The notes under the pieces were generated by a model. It made no database searches, had not been told where the DNA came from, and saw nothing but the letters and a program-made list of their open reading frames with translations. A program made the position numbers and the translations under genes. Shown piece after piece: positions 25,302 through 34,256 of a stretch of 64,000 bases of DNA (its first letter is position 1; each line of letters opens with the position of its first letter). This DNA is from Alphaproteobacteria bacterium. Its GTDB lineage: Bacteria; Pseudomonadota; Alphaproteobacteria; Rhodobacterales; Rhodobacteraceae. The stretch lies in contig JAUIIJ010000004.1 of the NCBI GenBank assembly GCA_030431825.1, forward strand, positions 62,001-126,000, read 5' to 3'.

Positions 25302-25749
25302 ATTCCTTATTTCCTCCTGTTGGATCGGTACTGTTTTTTTTATTGCGAGCGAACAGCCGACAAGCCGATCCGCCTTCAACGTCGCGCCAGCGTATTCGGA
25401 AGCGACCGAATTGCAATGGCCTTTGATTCCGAAAGCGACACACGTGTCGATTTAACGTCATCGCGCTCTGGTGCCAATCGTCTTTGCGCTTTGATGACCC
25501 CGGGGCAATTTTCCGGTGCGGCCTGCGGGCAGACCAACACCGATTGGGCGTTTGGAAAAACAGACACGTTTCAGGACATTCAGGTGCACCGCACAAGATC
25601 GGCGCAAATTGTCGCGTGCGAATCGTGTCCGGCACTTGATGATTGTTTCGGTATATGTGCCCAAATGCCGGTGCCGCGCGGATTGTTCAGGCAACCATCA
25701 TGACCTTGCGACCTCGGCGCCCGGCGTGGCGGATGCGTTCGGTTGCAGA
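25302..25749. other. 448-base intergenic region between TRAP operon and C45 gene
   Basis: No gene seen. It must carry the end of the C45 transcript and the TRAP promoter, read on the minus strand. An operator-like palindrome CGACAC-AC-GTGTCG lies at 25436-25449, about 135 bases upstream of the binding-protein start. No obvious terminator with a T-run follows the C45 stop. Confidence 0.5.
25436..25449. promoter_or_regulatory. Palindromic operator candidate upstream of TRAP operon
   Basis: Perfect six-base arms CGACAC and GTGTCG around a two-base centre. Its position upstream of the binding-protein gene fits a regulator site; no regulator gene lies adjacent. Confidence 0.3.
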
Positions 25750-26751
25750 TCAGACCGACGCGGATCCTGGTACATGCGTCGGCTCGTTGCCGGGCAATCG
25801 GACAACACGGCTTCCGTCCTGGAAGTCCTTCAATGACAACGGCCAGACCGTCCCGGGCCAGCGGACCTCCATTTCCCGTTTGCGAGGCCGGTAAACCGCC
25901 GTGTAGAGCGTACCGAAACCCACGGAAAATGCTGTCGAATAGAGCGGCGGCTTGAGGAAAGCATTGATGAAGGTCTCTTGCGGGTCCCGATGCAGGCTCA
26001 GGCGGTGCAGCAGATAGCGTTCGCGTTCGACCGTTGCGGTGAAACGCGCGTGGCTGACCCATTCGACCGATTCCTGATGATTTGTGGCGACGGCGGCATG
26101 GGTGATCACCGCCGGCCGGTCCGGCGCCATCATCACGGTCAGATAGTTGCGTTTCCGGTCCAGGACCGTGACGTTGTAGCTCATATGGGTCGGGATGCGG
26201 GCCAGTGCCTCGCCCGCCTCTTCCGCGGTTTTGCAGGTCTGCAAGACATAACGCAGGATCAGCGGCACCCCGAACCCTTCCCCCACTATGCGCCGCCCGC
26301 CAAAGGTCAGCGACAGGGCGAGCCCCGCGTCATTCACCCCGTCCACGAGCCCCCAGAGCCCGTCGCTCGTGCCCATCACCGACCGTCCCATCCAGTCCGT
26401 TTTCAGGATCAGGCTGTCAAAGGCGTTGGGGTCATAATCGTAGTTGCGCACCAGGACAGGTTCCTTGCCGGTCCATATCGCCTGTGAACATCCAGACAGG
26501 TAAGGCGGCGGACAATAGAAGCTCAGAAAGCGCGACGCCTGATCGCCCCCGCCCGCAAGTTCGCAAAGCTGGTCATACAGTTCGACGATCTCGGGCATGT
26601 GCTGCTTGAGCGCCTGACGGCTTTCCAGATAGGGCGGGCGCACGGTATCGCCCTCCCGCGTCCACCATTTATGGTAGTTGGGCCAGTATTCAGAAAACAA
26701 CCCGGCCCATATCGGGCCGGGTGACGCTTCGCTGATTGCACGCCAGAGCAT
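25750..26751 (-). CDS. C45 family autoproteolytic acyltransferase/hydrolase
   Basis: A 333-residue Ntn-fold protein of the acyl-CoA:6-aminopenicillanate acyltransferase family. These enzymes cut themselves before a Cys that becomes the N-terminal nucleophile; here it is Cys88 in LSGCSQAIW, followed by the family block VLVRNYDYDP and later GLVDGVNDAGLALSLTFGG. The family forms or hydrolyses amides (isopenicillin N acyl exchange, N-beta-alanyl-dopamine hydrolysis by Tan). It has no signal peptide. It lies nine bases after the ATP-grasp gene, with AAGGGG before the ATG, so the two are coexpressed. The substrate is unknown. Confidence 0.85.
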   Translation of the reverse strand: MLWRAISEASPGPIWAGLFSEYWPNYHKWWTREGDTVRPPYLESRQALKQHMPEIVELYDQLCELAGGGDQASRFLSFYCPPPYLSGCSQAIWTGKEPVLVRNYDYDPNAFDSLILKTDWMGRSVMGTSDGLWGLVDGVNDAGLALSLTFGGRRIVGEGFGVPLILRYVLQTCKTAEEAGEALARIPTHMSYNVTVLDRKRNYLTVMMAPDRPAVITHAAVATNHQESVEWVSHARFTATVERERYLLHRLSLHRDPQETFINAFLKPPLYSTAFSVGFGTLYTAVYRPRKREMEVRWPGTVWPLSLKDFQDGSRVVRLPGNEPTHVPGSASV

Positions 26752-26760
26752 GCGGACCCC

Positions 26761-28221
26761 TTACATGATCTTGAAGGCTGGATCGCTCAGCGCCGGCTCG
26801 GCCTGCGCGACGGAGAGAGGTTTGGCCGATACGCTTTGCTTGATACCGTGGATCCAGCGTTTGGCGCGCTCGTTCAGCTTGAACCCCTTGGTCATCGAGC
26901 GCTCGCGCGTCACGAGGATGCCGATATCCGCGCCCTCGTAGCGATAATCGCCCGGTTGCAGAATACGCAGGAAGAAGGCCTCGTTTTCGCTCTCGACCGC
27001 GCGGCGGTGATAGTCAAAGCGGTCAAACACCACCCGGCCATCGGCAAGCATCTTGTAGATCCCGGTCTCGGGTGCCTGGGTGCAGATGTCGACACTGTCC
27101 TCGGTATGCTTGATCACCATCTGCGACCAGCTGTCGATCATGTCCGGATCTGCCCAGCGTGCATTCAGCTCATCCACGTCGAGATCGAATTTCTTGCGCG
27201 AGAATTCCAGCAGGTGAAACAGGAACAGCGGCGCATCCGCATGGGCAAAAGCCGCATGGTTGGTCATCGACGATGCCCCGGTGATCCGCGGGTTCAATTC
27301 GCCCAGCCAGAGTTCGCCCGATTTCTTGTCGATCAGGAAATCCAGTTCGAAATACCCGCGATACCCTTCCTTGCGCAGTTGTTCGCCGAATTTGAAGGTC
27401 AGGTCGCGCGCCTGGTTGCGCACCTTGGGAGGAAAGGCGGTCGAGAGGATCTCGTTGCCGCACCAGCCACCGCGATAAGGCGTCAGTTCCTTGAACCCGA
27501 CCAGCTCGGTCATCAGCGGCCCGACGATCGTTCCCTCCTTGGTGGCACAGGCCTCGATCGCCGATCCCCGGCAATCGATCCGTTTCATGATCTTGATCTC
27601 GCCCTCGCCGACGATCTCGTGTTCGTGGCGGCGGAAATCGGCTTCGTTCTTGATGAAAAAGGTGGTGTGGCCGGAATCGCCGAAGGCGGATTGCAACACC
27701 AGGTCATTGCCGATCCCGGCCTTTTCACAGGTCTTTTTCAGATCCTCATAGGATTTCACCTCGGCCAGCACGTTGGGAACCGACGGCACACCGGCCTTGT
27801 TGCCGATACGCACGGTCTCGATCTTGTTGTCCATCTTAGTGCGCAGCTTGGCCTTGGGGAACCACACGTCCGCACCCAGTTCCTTGGACAGGCGCTCGGT
27901 TTCCTCGTCGAACATCAGGAAGACGAATTTCGGCTTGCCCCCGCGGCGCTTGACGAAATCGATCACTTCCTTGTGCTGCAACAGATAATTGTTGATGTCT
28001 TCGATCGACTGGAATTCGGCATGCGGCTGTTCCGAGGGAACGAAGGTATTCGGATGCTTGCCATCGTAACAATCGATATAGCAGATGTATTTGAAATTCT
28101 TCACCCACTCATCGATGCCCAGCAGATTGAAATTCGTCGCCGAGATGAAATAGATCGGATCATCGTTACGATGAAAGAACCGGCGAATTTCCGAGATGTT
28201 CTTAAGTACTTTAGAGGCCAT
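26761..28221 (-). CDS. ATP-grasp ligase (often mislabelled biotin carboxylase)
   Basis: A 486-residue cytoplasmic protein with an ATP-grasp fold at residues about 115-350: the glycine-rich flap DLVLQSAFGDSGHTTFF, IKIMKRIDCRGSAIE, and the metal-binding ELWLGELNPRITGASSM. The N- and C-terminal regions do not match biotin carboxylase, glutathione synthetase or carnosine synthase that I can recall. The fold predicts carboxylate activation by ATP and joining to an amine or thiol. The SD GGGAG is six bases before the start. It sits between the decarboxylase (16 bases) and the C45 enzyme (nine bases), so the acceptor may be the amine made by the decarboxylase. Confidence 0.82.
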   Translation of the reverse strand: MASKVLKNISEIRRFFHRNDDPIYFISATNFNLLGIDEWVKNFKYICYIDCYDGKHPNTFVPSEQPHAEFQSIEDINNYLLQHKEVIDFVKRRGGKPKFVFLMFDEETERLSKELGADVWFPKAKLRTKMDNKIETVRIGNKAGVPSVPNVLAEVKSYEDLKKTCEKAGIGNDLVLQSAFGDSGHTTFFIKNEADFRRHEHEIVGEGEIKIMKRIDCRGSAIEACATKEGTIVGPLMTELVGFKELTPYRGGWCGNEILSTAFPPKVRNQARDLTFKFGEQLRKEGYRGYFELDFLIDKKSGELWLGELNPRITGASSMTNHAAFAHADAPLFLFHLLEFSRKKFDLDVDELNARWADPDMIDSWSQMVIKHTEDSVDICTQAPETGIYKMLADGRVVFDRFDYHRRAVESENEAFFLRILQPGDYRYEGADIGILVTRERSMTKGFKLNERAKRWIHGIKQSVSAKPLSVAQAEPALSDPAFKIM

Positions 28222-28237
28222 TTTTATCTCCCAGTTC

Positions 28238-30976
28238 TTATTCTGCCGCAGTTTTCAGATTTGTCTTGGCATGTTGTGCAAGCGCCTCGGGCGTGAATAC
28301 GCGTAACCCGAGATCGGCCCGGTATCCGTGGATCTCGTTGACATCCAGTGCCCGCATGAAGGCGAGGATTTCACTGCTGATCACCTGCCCCGGCACCAGG
28401 ATCGGAAAGCCCGGCGGGTAGGGAATGATGAAGCTGGCGGAAACCACTTCCTGCCCGCCATCAAGCGCCTCCTTGAGCGAGCCGCCCAATTCCATGTAGT
28501 CGCAATTCTCCCCTTCGTAGCTGAGGAAAAAGGCCGAACGAATATCGCCTTCCGAGGTGTCGTGATCGGTGCGGAACGCATCATGGAAGCGGCTGAAATC
28601 CGGCAGTGGCGGCAAATCCTCCATCAGGTTCCGGACCCGGCGGTCAAAGCCCAGCCGCTCCATCCGGCTGGCATCGTCCAGAAGGTCATCCAGACCCTTG
28701 GCAATCTCGACCAGAACCTCGATCAGGTAAGCCACGCTTGACCGCGTGGTGCCGATGTTCGTCATGAACAACACGGTGTTCCGCGAGGTCTTGTTGATCT
28801 GGATGCCGTAGCGGTCCATCAGGATGTCTGTCTTGAACGTATCGCCGTCCCAGCCCGTGCCCCCCACTGCAAGGGTCACGCGCGTCGGGTCGAGCACGAA
28901 CTCGTCCTGTTGCCAGCAATCCCACATGTCGGTCCAGCCCTGCTCGGCGTCGAAATAGCTGGTCACGCCGCTTTCGCGATGGGTTTCGGGGATCATGTCG
29001 CCGGCCGCGAGCACCTTGAAGTATTTCTGCAAGAGCGGATGCGTGGCGATCGAGCGGCGCATGGACATTGCCGCCTCGACCTGCCGCTGGACGAATTCGA
29101 ACCCTTCCAGTTCGACCTGCCGTCGCCCCACATCGAGGCTCGCGATGATCTGGTAGTTCGGCGAGGTTGATGTGTGCGTCATGTAGGCTTCGTGGAAAGA
29201 CTGTTCGACCTCGCCCTTGAAATCCTGATCATGCACATGGATCATCGAGCCTTGCCTGAGCGAGGTCAGCGTCTTGTGCGTGGATTGCGTGGCATAGACG
29301 CGCACCCGCGCATCCGGGGGCGGTATCAACCGCGTGTTCAGCAAGGTCTCGACATCCGCATCGGCAAGTTCGTCCTGCTGCCGTTCATAGGCGGCCCGAT
29401 GCCTGTCGGTCTTGAACCGTGCCCGAAGCTCGGACGCCGCGTGCATCGCCGTGCGCGGGCGGTAGGTCGGGTTGAACCGGGCAAAGGCGAACCAGGCTTC
29501 GTCCCAGAGGAAGATCAGGTCGGGCTTGATCGCGAGGCATTCTTCCATCACCCGTTCGACGTTGTACACGATCCCGTCGAAGGTACAGTTGGTGAGGAGC
29601 AACATCCGCACGCGGTCAAGCTTGCCTGCGGCCTTGAGTTCAAGAAGCTGGTGCTTGATCTCGCGGAGCGGCACGGCGCCATACATCGAGTATTCGTTGA
29701 GCGGATAACTGTCGAGATACACGACCTGCGCGCCGGCCAGGACCATGCCGTAATGGTGCGATTTGTGGCAATCCCGGTCCACCAGCACGATATCACCGGG
29801 GCTGACCAGCGCCTGCACCACGATCTTGTTGCAGGTCGATGTGCCGTTGGTCGCAAAGAAGGTCTGTTTCGACCCGAACGCGCGGCTCGCGAGTTCCTGC
29901 GCCCGCTTGATCGGGCCGTGCGGCTCCAGCAGCGAATCCAGCCCGCCCGATGTGGCCGAGGTCTCGGCCAGAAAGATGTTGGGCCCGTAAAACGCGCCCA
30001 TGTCCTGGATCCAGTGGCTGCGGCTGATGGACTTGCCACGGCTGATCGGCATGGCGTGAAAGACGCCGGTGGGCTGCTTGGAGTATTCCACAAGCGCGGT
30101 AAAGAACGGAGTCTTGTAGCGCGACTGCACGCCGCGCAGGATGTTCAGGTGCAGTTCCAGGAAATCTTCCTGATTGTAGAATACCCGGCGGCAGATCCCC
30201 AGTTCGAGACCGGCAATATCCTCGACCGACCGTTCGGTGATCAGGTAGGCGTCCAGTTCGGGACGTGCCCGCGCGATCAGCCGGCAGAGCTCCGGGCCGT
30301 AATCCTCGGGCTGCATCTCGTCGAACTGTTCCGCGCCCCCTGCCCGGTCAAGGTATCTGTGCAGGATCGGCTGCTCGGTCCTGGAGCGCAGGGTCAGGCC
30401 CGGCCGCACCACGATGGCCTGAATGTTGTAGTTGAACAGCACCGCGATCAGCGCGTCCTCAAGGCTGGGCACCACGAGCGCCTGATAGGTGAACTGGTCC
30501 TCGGGACGGCGCATGCGGGCCATGTTCGAACGCAGCCAGCGTTCCTGATCCTCGCCGACATTGTCGACGATCAGAACTTCGAAATAGGGTTTGCTGAGCG
30601 CGCGCGCCTCGGGCGAGAGTTGGGACTCGTCGTCGTGCTCTTCGCTGTCCATGCTGTCTCGATCAAGCGGAATGGTACGCCGCCGATAGGCCCCGGTGGT
30701 CAGTGCGCGCGTGACGCGCCCGACAGAAAACGCCAGATCTTCATAGTTTCCGTGGCCAAGCTGCCGGCGCATGTGGTCGAAGGCCGCCATGCCCGGAAAC
30801 GCCCAGTATTGTTCGATGAGGGCCAGCGAACCCAGAAGATCTTCCGTCTTCTTTATGAGCCCGGCCAGCCTTTTTTCGGCGTGCTCCTCGGTCAGCGCAC
30901 TGGTGACATCGCGGAGCGCACTCCAGCGATCCGCCCGAAGCTGGATCGCTGAATAGTAGTCAGAAACAGAATGCAT
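28238..30976 (-). CDS. Orn/Lys/Arg decarboxylase-family PLP enzyme, 912 residues
   Basis: Large fold-type-I PLP enzyme. The Schiff-base lysine is Lys568 in YATQSTHKTLTSLRQGSM, the ring-nitrogen aspartate is Asp492 in FLWDEAWFAF, and FFATNGTSTCNKIVV is the phosphate-binding stretch. Residues 1-310 form an N-terminal region with a CheY-like wing-type stretch, and the C-terminal domain is decarboxylase-like (PPGFPILVPGQVI). Bacterial lysine, ornithine and arginine decarboxylases have about 710-755 residues, so this one carries extra sequence, including an insertion at about 505-555. It should remove the alpha-carboxyl of a basic amino acid; which one is not clear. It heads the three-gene unit with ATP-grasp and C45 genes. 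Confidence 0.87.
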   Translation of the reverse strand: MHSVSDYYSAIQLRADRWSALRDVTSALTEEHAEKRLAGLIKKTEDLLGSLALIEQYWAFPGMAAFDHMRRQLGHGNYEDLAFSVGRVTRALTTGAYRRRTIPLDRDSMDSEEHDDESQLSPEARALSKPYFEVLIVDNVGEDQERWLRSNMARMRRPEDQFTYQALVVPSLEDALIAVLFNYNIQAIVVRPGLTLRSRTEQPILHRYLDRAGGAEQFDEMQPEDYGPELCRLIARARPELDAYLITERSVEDIAGLELGICRRVFYNQEDFLELHLNILRGVQSRYKTPFFTALVEYSKQPTGVFHAMPISRGKSISRSHWIQDMGAFYGPNIFLAETSATSGGLDSLLEPHGPIKRAQELASRAFGSKQTFFATNGTSTCNKIVVQALVSPGDIVLVDRDCHKSHHYGMVLAGAQVVYLDSYPLNEYSMYGAVPLREIKHQLLELKAAGKLDRVRMLLLTNCTFDGIVYNVERVMEECLAIKPDLIFLWDEAWFAFARFNPTYRPRTAMHAASELRARFKTDRHRAAYERQQDELADADVETLLNTRLIPPPDARVRVYATQSTHKTLTSLRQGSMIHVHDQDFKGEVEQSFHEAYMTHTSTSPNYQIIASLDVGRRQVELEGFEFVQRQVEAAMSMRRSIATHPLLQKYFKVLAAGDMIPETHRESGVTSYFDAEQGWTDMWDCWQQDEFVLDPTRVTLAVGGTGWDGDTFKTDILMDRYGIQINKTSRNTVLFMTNIGTTRSSVAYLIEVLVEIAKGLDDLLDDASRMERLGFDRRVRNLMEDLPPLPDFSRFHDAFRTDHDTSEGDIRSAFFLSYEGENCDYMELGGSLKEALDGGQEVVSASFIIPYPPGFPILVPGQVISSEILAFMRALDVNEIHGYRADLGLRVFTPEALAQHAKTNLKTAAE

Positions 30977-30980
30977 CAGA

Positions 30981-30995
30981 GTCCTCCTGGAGGAC
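30981..30995 (-). promoter_or_regulatory. Palindrome covering the Shine-Dalgarno of the decarboxylase gene
   Basis: GTCCTCC-T-GGAGGAC is a perfect 15-base palindrome directly upstream of the decarboxylase start. On the mRNA it can form GTCCTC-CAG-GAGGAC, a six-base stem with a three-base loop whose 3' arm is the ribosome-binding sequence GGAGGA, four bases before the ATG. This could hide the SD. Confidence 0.45.
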
Positions 30996-31046
30996 CAGCA
31001 TCCGACCGTTGCAGCAAAATATCAACTGGTTACTTTAACGAAACCG

Positions 31047-32033
31047 TCAGCCGTTGGATATTTTGTCTGCAAAGGGAAGGGTCACGGGCGCGGCAGCGTC
31101 GGTAATGGGCTCCGCGTCGATCGACACCCCGGTCTGCAGGGGATCCGCCGGCACATCGACATGCAGACCGGCGCGGGTTCCCTGCCTCTGCATCTCCAGC
31201 GGACCCAGTGTCTTGAGGTAGGCGTCCGTGCCGCTGTTGCGATCGTAGACCGGGAAATCGGTGGACCGGTCGCGGAAGCTCTTGAGCACCTGCCCGAGCC
31301 CCTTCATGCCCGCCTCGCGCTGACGGCGGACCATGTCGAGGTCGATCTCGATCGGGAACATATCCTCCTGACCCGCGGATTGATGCAGCACCATCGAGGT
31401 CGGGTCGACAACGCAGGATTTGCCCACTCCGCCGGCACCAAGACCGTTCACGTCAATGACGTAACACTGGAACTGCGCCGCCGTGGCCCGCGCAATCGCC
31501 AGTTCGGCGTCGCGGTCGGTGGTCCCGGTCAGCACCGGATGCAACAGCACCTCGACACCCTGCGCCGTCAACTGGCGCGTCGTCTCGGGGAACCAGATAT
31601 CATAGCAGATCGACAGGCCGAACCGCCCCACCTCGGGCACGTCGAACACGCAGAAATCGGTGCCGGCCTCGACATCCACCTCGTAGGGGCGGAACGGAAA
31701 CATCTTGTCATAGCTCGTCACGATATCGCCGTCCGGGTTGATGACAAACGAGGTGTTGCGCACCAGACCGTCCTCGCCCTTGATGAACATCGAGCCCGGT
31801 ATCAGCCAGACCTTGTGACGCCGCGCGGCCTCGCAGAACTGGGACACCGCGTCATTCTGTCTCGGCTGTGCATAGCGGTGCAGCGGGCCATAAGGGGCGA
31901 GTTCGCTGAAGAGAACCATCTGCGTCCAGGGAAAACGCGCCATCAGGATATCCAGACGCTGGATCATTCCTTCGACATTGGATTGAAGCGCGGCGACATG
32001 CATCTGCACGCCGGCGATAGCAAAGGGGGTCAT
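31047..32033 (-). CDS. Nitrilase-superfamily carbon-nitrogen hydrolase
   Basis: Cytoplasmic 328-residue hydrolase. The Glu-Lys-Cys triad is complete: Glu44 in MVLFSELAPYG, Lys110 in SYDKMFPFRPYE and Cys143 in LSICYDIWFPE. The superfamily cleaves amides, carbamoyl groups or nitriles; members such as N-carbamoylputrescine amidase act on polyamine precursors. The C-terminal 60 residues (Pro/Ala/Asp-rich) extend beyond the core. The start MTPFAIAGVQMHV at 32033 is preferred over one 14 codons upstream because it matches the family's first strand. It lies 70 bases upstream of the decarboxylase gene and probably belongs to the same pathway. Confidence 0.85.
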   Translation of the reverse strand: MTPFAIAGVQMHVAALQSNVEGMIQRLDILMARFPWTQMVLFSELAPYGPLHRYAQPRQNDAVSQFCEAARRHKVWLIPGSMFIKGEDGLVRNTSFVINPDGDIVTSYDKMFPFRPYEVDVEAGTDFCVFDVPEVGRFGLSICYDIWFPETTRQLTAQGVEVLLHPVLTGTTDRDAELAIARATAAQFQCYVIDVNGLGAGGVGKSCVVDPTSMVLHQSAGQEDMFPIEIDLDMVRRQREAGMKGLGQVLKSFRDRSTDFPVYDRNSGTDAYLKTLGPLEMQRQGTRAGLHVDVPADPLQTGVSIDAEPITDAAAPVTLPFADKISNG

Positions 32034-32220
32034 AGAACAGGTCTCCGTCTGTGCAGTGATCAGAGTGATCGGCACATGGTCCGCGTGTTTTGCCTATGTT
32101 TTCGTCATATGCAAGGGTATCGCCGCGACAATCCGCGCCGGAGACGCCGGCAGGCGCGCCGACAGACCCGCTTTTGGGCAATGCGACACGTCCGCATGAC
32201 AACCCATGCGTGAAAATCGC

Positions 32221-33390
32221 CTAGAGATTGCCGAGATAATCGGCCATCCGCCCCACCGCGCGTCGAATATTGTCCTGCGAATTGGCATAGCTGAGTCGGA
32301 TGTAGCCCTCGCCAAGCACACCGAAATCCGGACCGCCGATCGTTGCGACACCGGTTTTCTCGAGCAGGTCCGACGCCAGCGCCTTGGCCTTGAGACCCGT
32401 CGCTGAAATATTGGGAAACGCATAGAACGCGCCCTTGGGCGTTATGCAACTCACATCCGGCAGATCGTTCAGCAGTTGGACCACCAACCTGCGTCGCGCG
32501 TCGAATTCCCGCAACATCTCTCCCACCACATCCTGCGGTCCGGTCAACGCCGCAAGCGCCGCGTGCTGCGCCGGGGCATTCACGCAGGACCAGGCATTGA
32601 CCGCCAGCTTGCGCGCCTTTTCATAGAGATCGTCCGGCCAAACCGAATATCCCAGTCGCCAGCCCGTCATCGCATAGGTCTTGGACCAGCCGTTCAACAG
32701 GATCAGCCGATCGCGGATTTCCGGATAGCGCAGCAGGCTGACATGTTCCTCGCCGTCATAGAGCATCTGGTCGTAGATCTCGTCGGACATGATCGCGATA
32801 TCCGGGCGATCCGCCAAACCCGCCACCATCGCGTCCACCTCGGCCCTGGGCGTCACGCCGCCACAGGGATTGGCGGGCGAATTGACGATGATCAGCCGGG
32901 TGTCCGGTGTCACCAGCGACAACAGTTCGTCGGCGGAAAAACCGAATCCGTTCTCTTCGCGGATCGGCACCGGGATCGGGCGGGCACCGGTAAATTCGAT
33001 CATCGAGCGATAGATCGGGAAACCCGGATCGGGATAGAGAATGTCGGCCCCGGGTTCACCGAACATCATGATAGCCGTGAACATCGTGACCTTGCCGCCG
33101 GGCACGATCAGAACGTTGTCCGGGTTGACCTCGGTCGCGAAACGGCGATGCAGATCGGCCGAGACCGCCGCACGCAGTTCCGGAATGCCCGTCGCCGGCG
33201 TGTAGCCGTGATGACCGTCCCGCAATGCCCTGATCGCGGCTTCGACGATATGGTCCGGCGTGCGGAAATCGGGCTGGCCGATCCCCAGGTTGATCACGTC
33301 CATCCCCTGCTCCGCCAGCGCCCCGGCGCGCGCCAGAACCGCGAATGCATTCTCTTCGCCGATGCGATCGAACCCGGCTATGGTTTTCAT
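32221..33390 (-). CDS. Class I/II PLP aminotransferase
   Basis: A 389-residue fold-type-I aminotransferase of the aspartate/aromatic/alanine type. The Schiff-base lysine is Lys237 in LNGWSKTYAMTGWRLGY; INLGIGQPDF, NSPANPCGG and the C-terminal Arg in GYIRLSYA are the usual signatures. It exchanges an amino group between an amino acid and a 2-oxoacid. Substrate cannot be assigned from sequence. It lies 27 bases after an SDR gene in a minus-strand operon; 187 bases separate it from the nitrilase gene. Confidence 0.9.
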   Translation of the reverse strand: MKTIAGFDRIGEENAFAVLARAGALAEQGMDVINLGIGQPDFRTPDHIVEAAIRALRDGHHGYTPATGIPELRAAVSADLHRRFATEVNPDNVLIVPGGKVTMFTAIMMFGEPGADILYPDPGFPIYRSMIEFTGARPIPVPIREENGFGFSADELLSLVTPDTRLIIVNSPANPCGGVTPRAEVDAMVAGLADRPDIAIMSDEIYDQMLYDGEEHVSLLRYPEIRDRLILLNGWSKTYAMTGWRLGYSVWPDDLYEKARKLAVNAWSCVNAPAQHAALAALTGPQDVVGEMLREFDARRRLVVQLLNDLPDVSCITPKGAFYAFPNISATGLKAKALASDLLEKTGVATIGGPDFGVLGEGYIRLSYANSQDNIRRAVGRMADYLGNL

Positions 33391-33417
33391 CGTGATGTCC
33401 CTTGCTGAAATCGACGG

Positions 33418-34161
33418 TCAATAAGTGGCGCGGCCGCCGGACAGGTCAAACACCGCCCCGGTCGAGAACGAGTTCTCGCTGCTGGCCAGCCAGACGATCA
33501 TCGCCGCCGCCTCGTCCACCTCAAGGAACCGGTTGCGGGGAATCTTCGACAGCATGTAATCGATATGTTCCTGGCTCATCTGGTCAAAGATAGGCGTTCG
33601 CGCCGCCGCTGGCGTGACGCAATTCACCGCGATGTCGAACCCTGCGAGTTCTTTGCCCAGCGACTTGGTAAAGCCGATGACGCCGGCCTTGGACGCGGAA
33701 TAGGCACAGGCGTTGGGATTGCCTTCCTTGCCCGCGATCGAGGCGATATTGACGATACGCCCGTAATCGCGCTCTTTCATGCCGGCGATCACCGACTTGT
33801 TGGTAAAGTAGGTGCCCGTCAGGTTGATCTGAACGATCTGCTGCCATGCGTCGTTGTCATAGGCCTCGACCGTTGCATTGGGCCCGGCGATTCCGGCGCT
33901 GTTGACGAGAATATCGATGCGCCCGAATTCCTGCTCGGTGGCGCGGGTCGCTTCCTGCACGCTGTCCCAGTCGGAAATGTCGCAACCGACGACATGCACG
34001 GTTTCACCGTCAAGCGCCGCCCGCGCGGCATCCGGGTTCATGTCCCAGACTGCGACCCGTGCGCCCCTGGCGAGCAAGGCTCTGACGACCGCGAGGCCGA
34101 TGCCCTGTGCCCCGCCGGTGACCACCGCGACACATTCGGAAAAACCCGGTTTCTTCGACAA
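33418..34161 (-). CDS. Short-chain dehydrogenase/reductase (SDR)
   Basis: Classical SDR of 247 residues. Cofactor motif TGGAQGIGLAV near residue 15, NSAGIAG near residue 88, and catalytic Ser in IVNIASIAG with YSASKAG carrying Tyr and Lys. It oxidises or reduces an alcohol/ketone with NAD(P). The acidic residue of VAVWDMN after the second strand suggests preference for NAD(H). It is followed 27 bases later by the aminotransferase, which could act on the resulting oxo compound. Confidence 0.92.
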   Translation of the reverse strand: MSKKPGFSECVAVVTGGAQGIGLAVVRALLARGARVAVWDMNPDAARAALDGETVHVVGCDISDWDSVQEATRATEQEFGRIDILVNSAGIAGPNATVEAYDNDAWQQIVQINLTGTYFTNKSVIAGMKERDYGRIVNIASIAGKEGNPNACAYSASKAGVIGFTKSLGKELAGFDIAVNCVTPAAARTPIFDQMSQEHIDYMLSKIPRNRFLEVDEAAAMIVWLASSENSFSTGAVFDLSGGRATY

Positions 34162-34256
34162 GTCTCACATCCCCCCAAGTTCTGCCACGCGTTCCCTGCG
34201 ACACGTCGCATTTCCGGGAAACAGCTATGTCAGGACGTGGTGGATGGGCAAGTGTG

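Noticed and set aside
26761-28221. Biotin carboxylase
   Set aside because: Only the ATP-grasp core is shared. No biotin carboxyl carrier or carboxyltransferase gene is near and the flanking domains differ.
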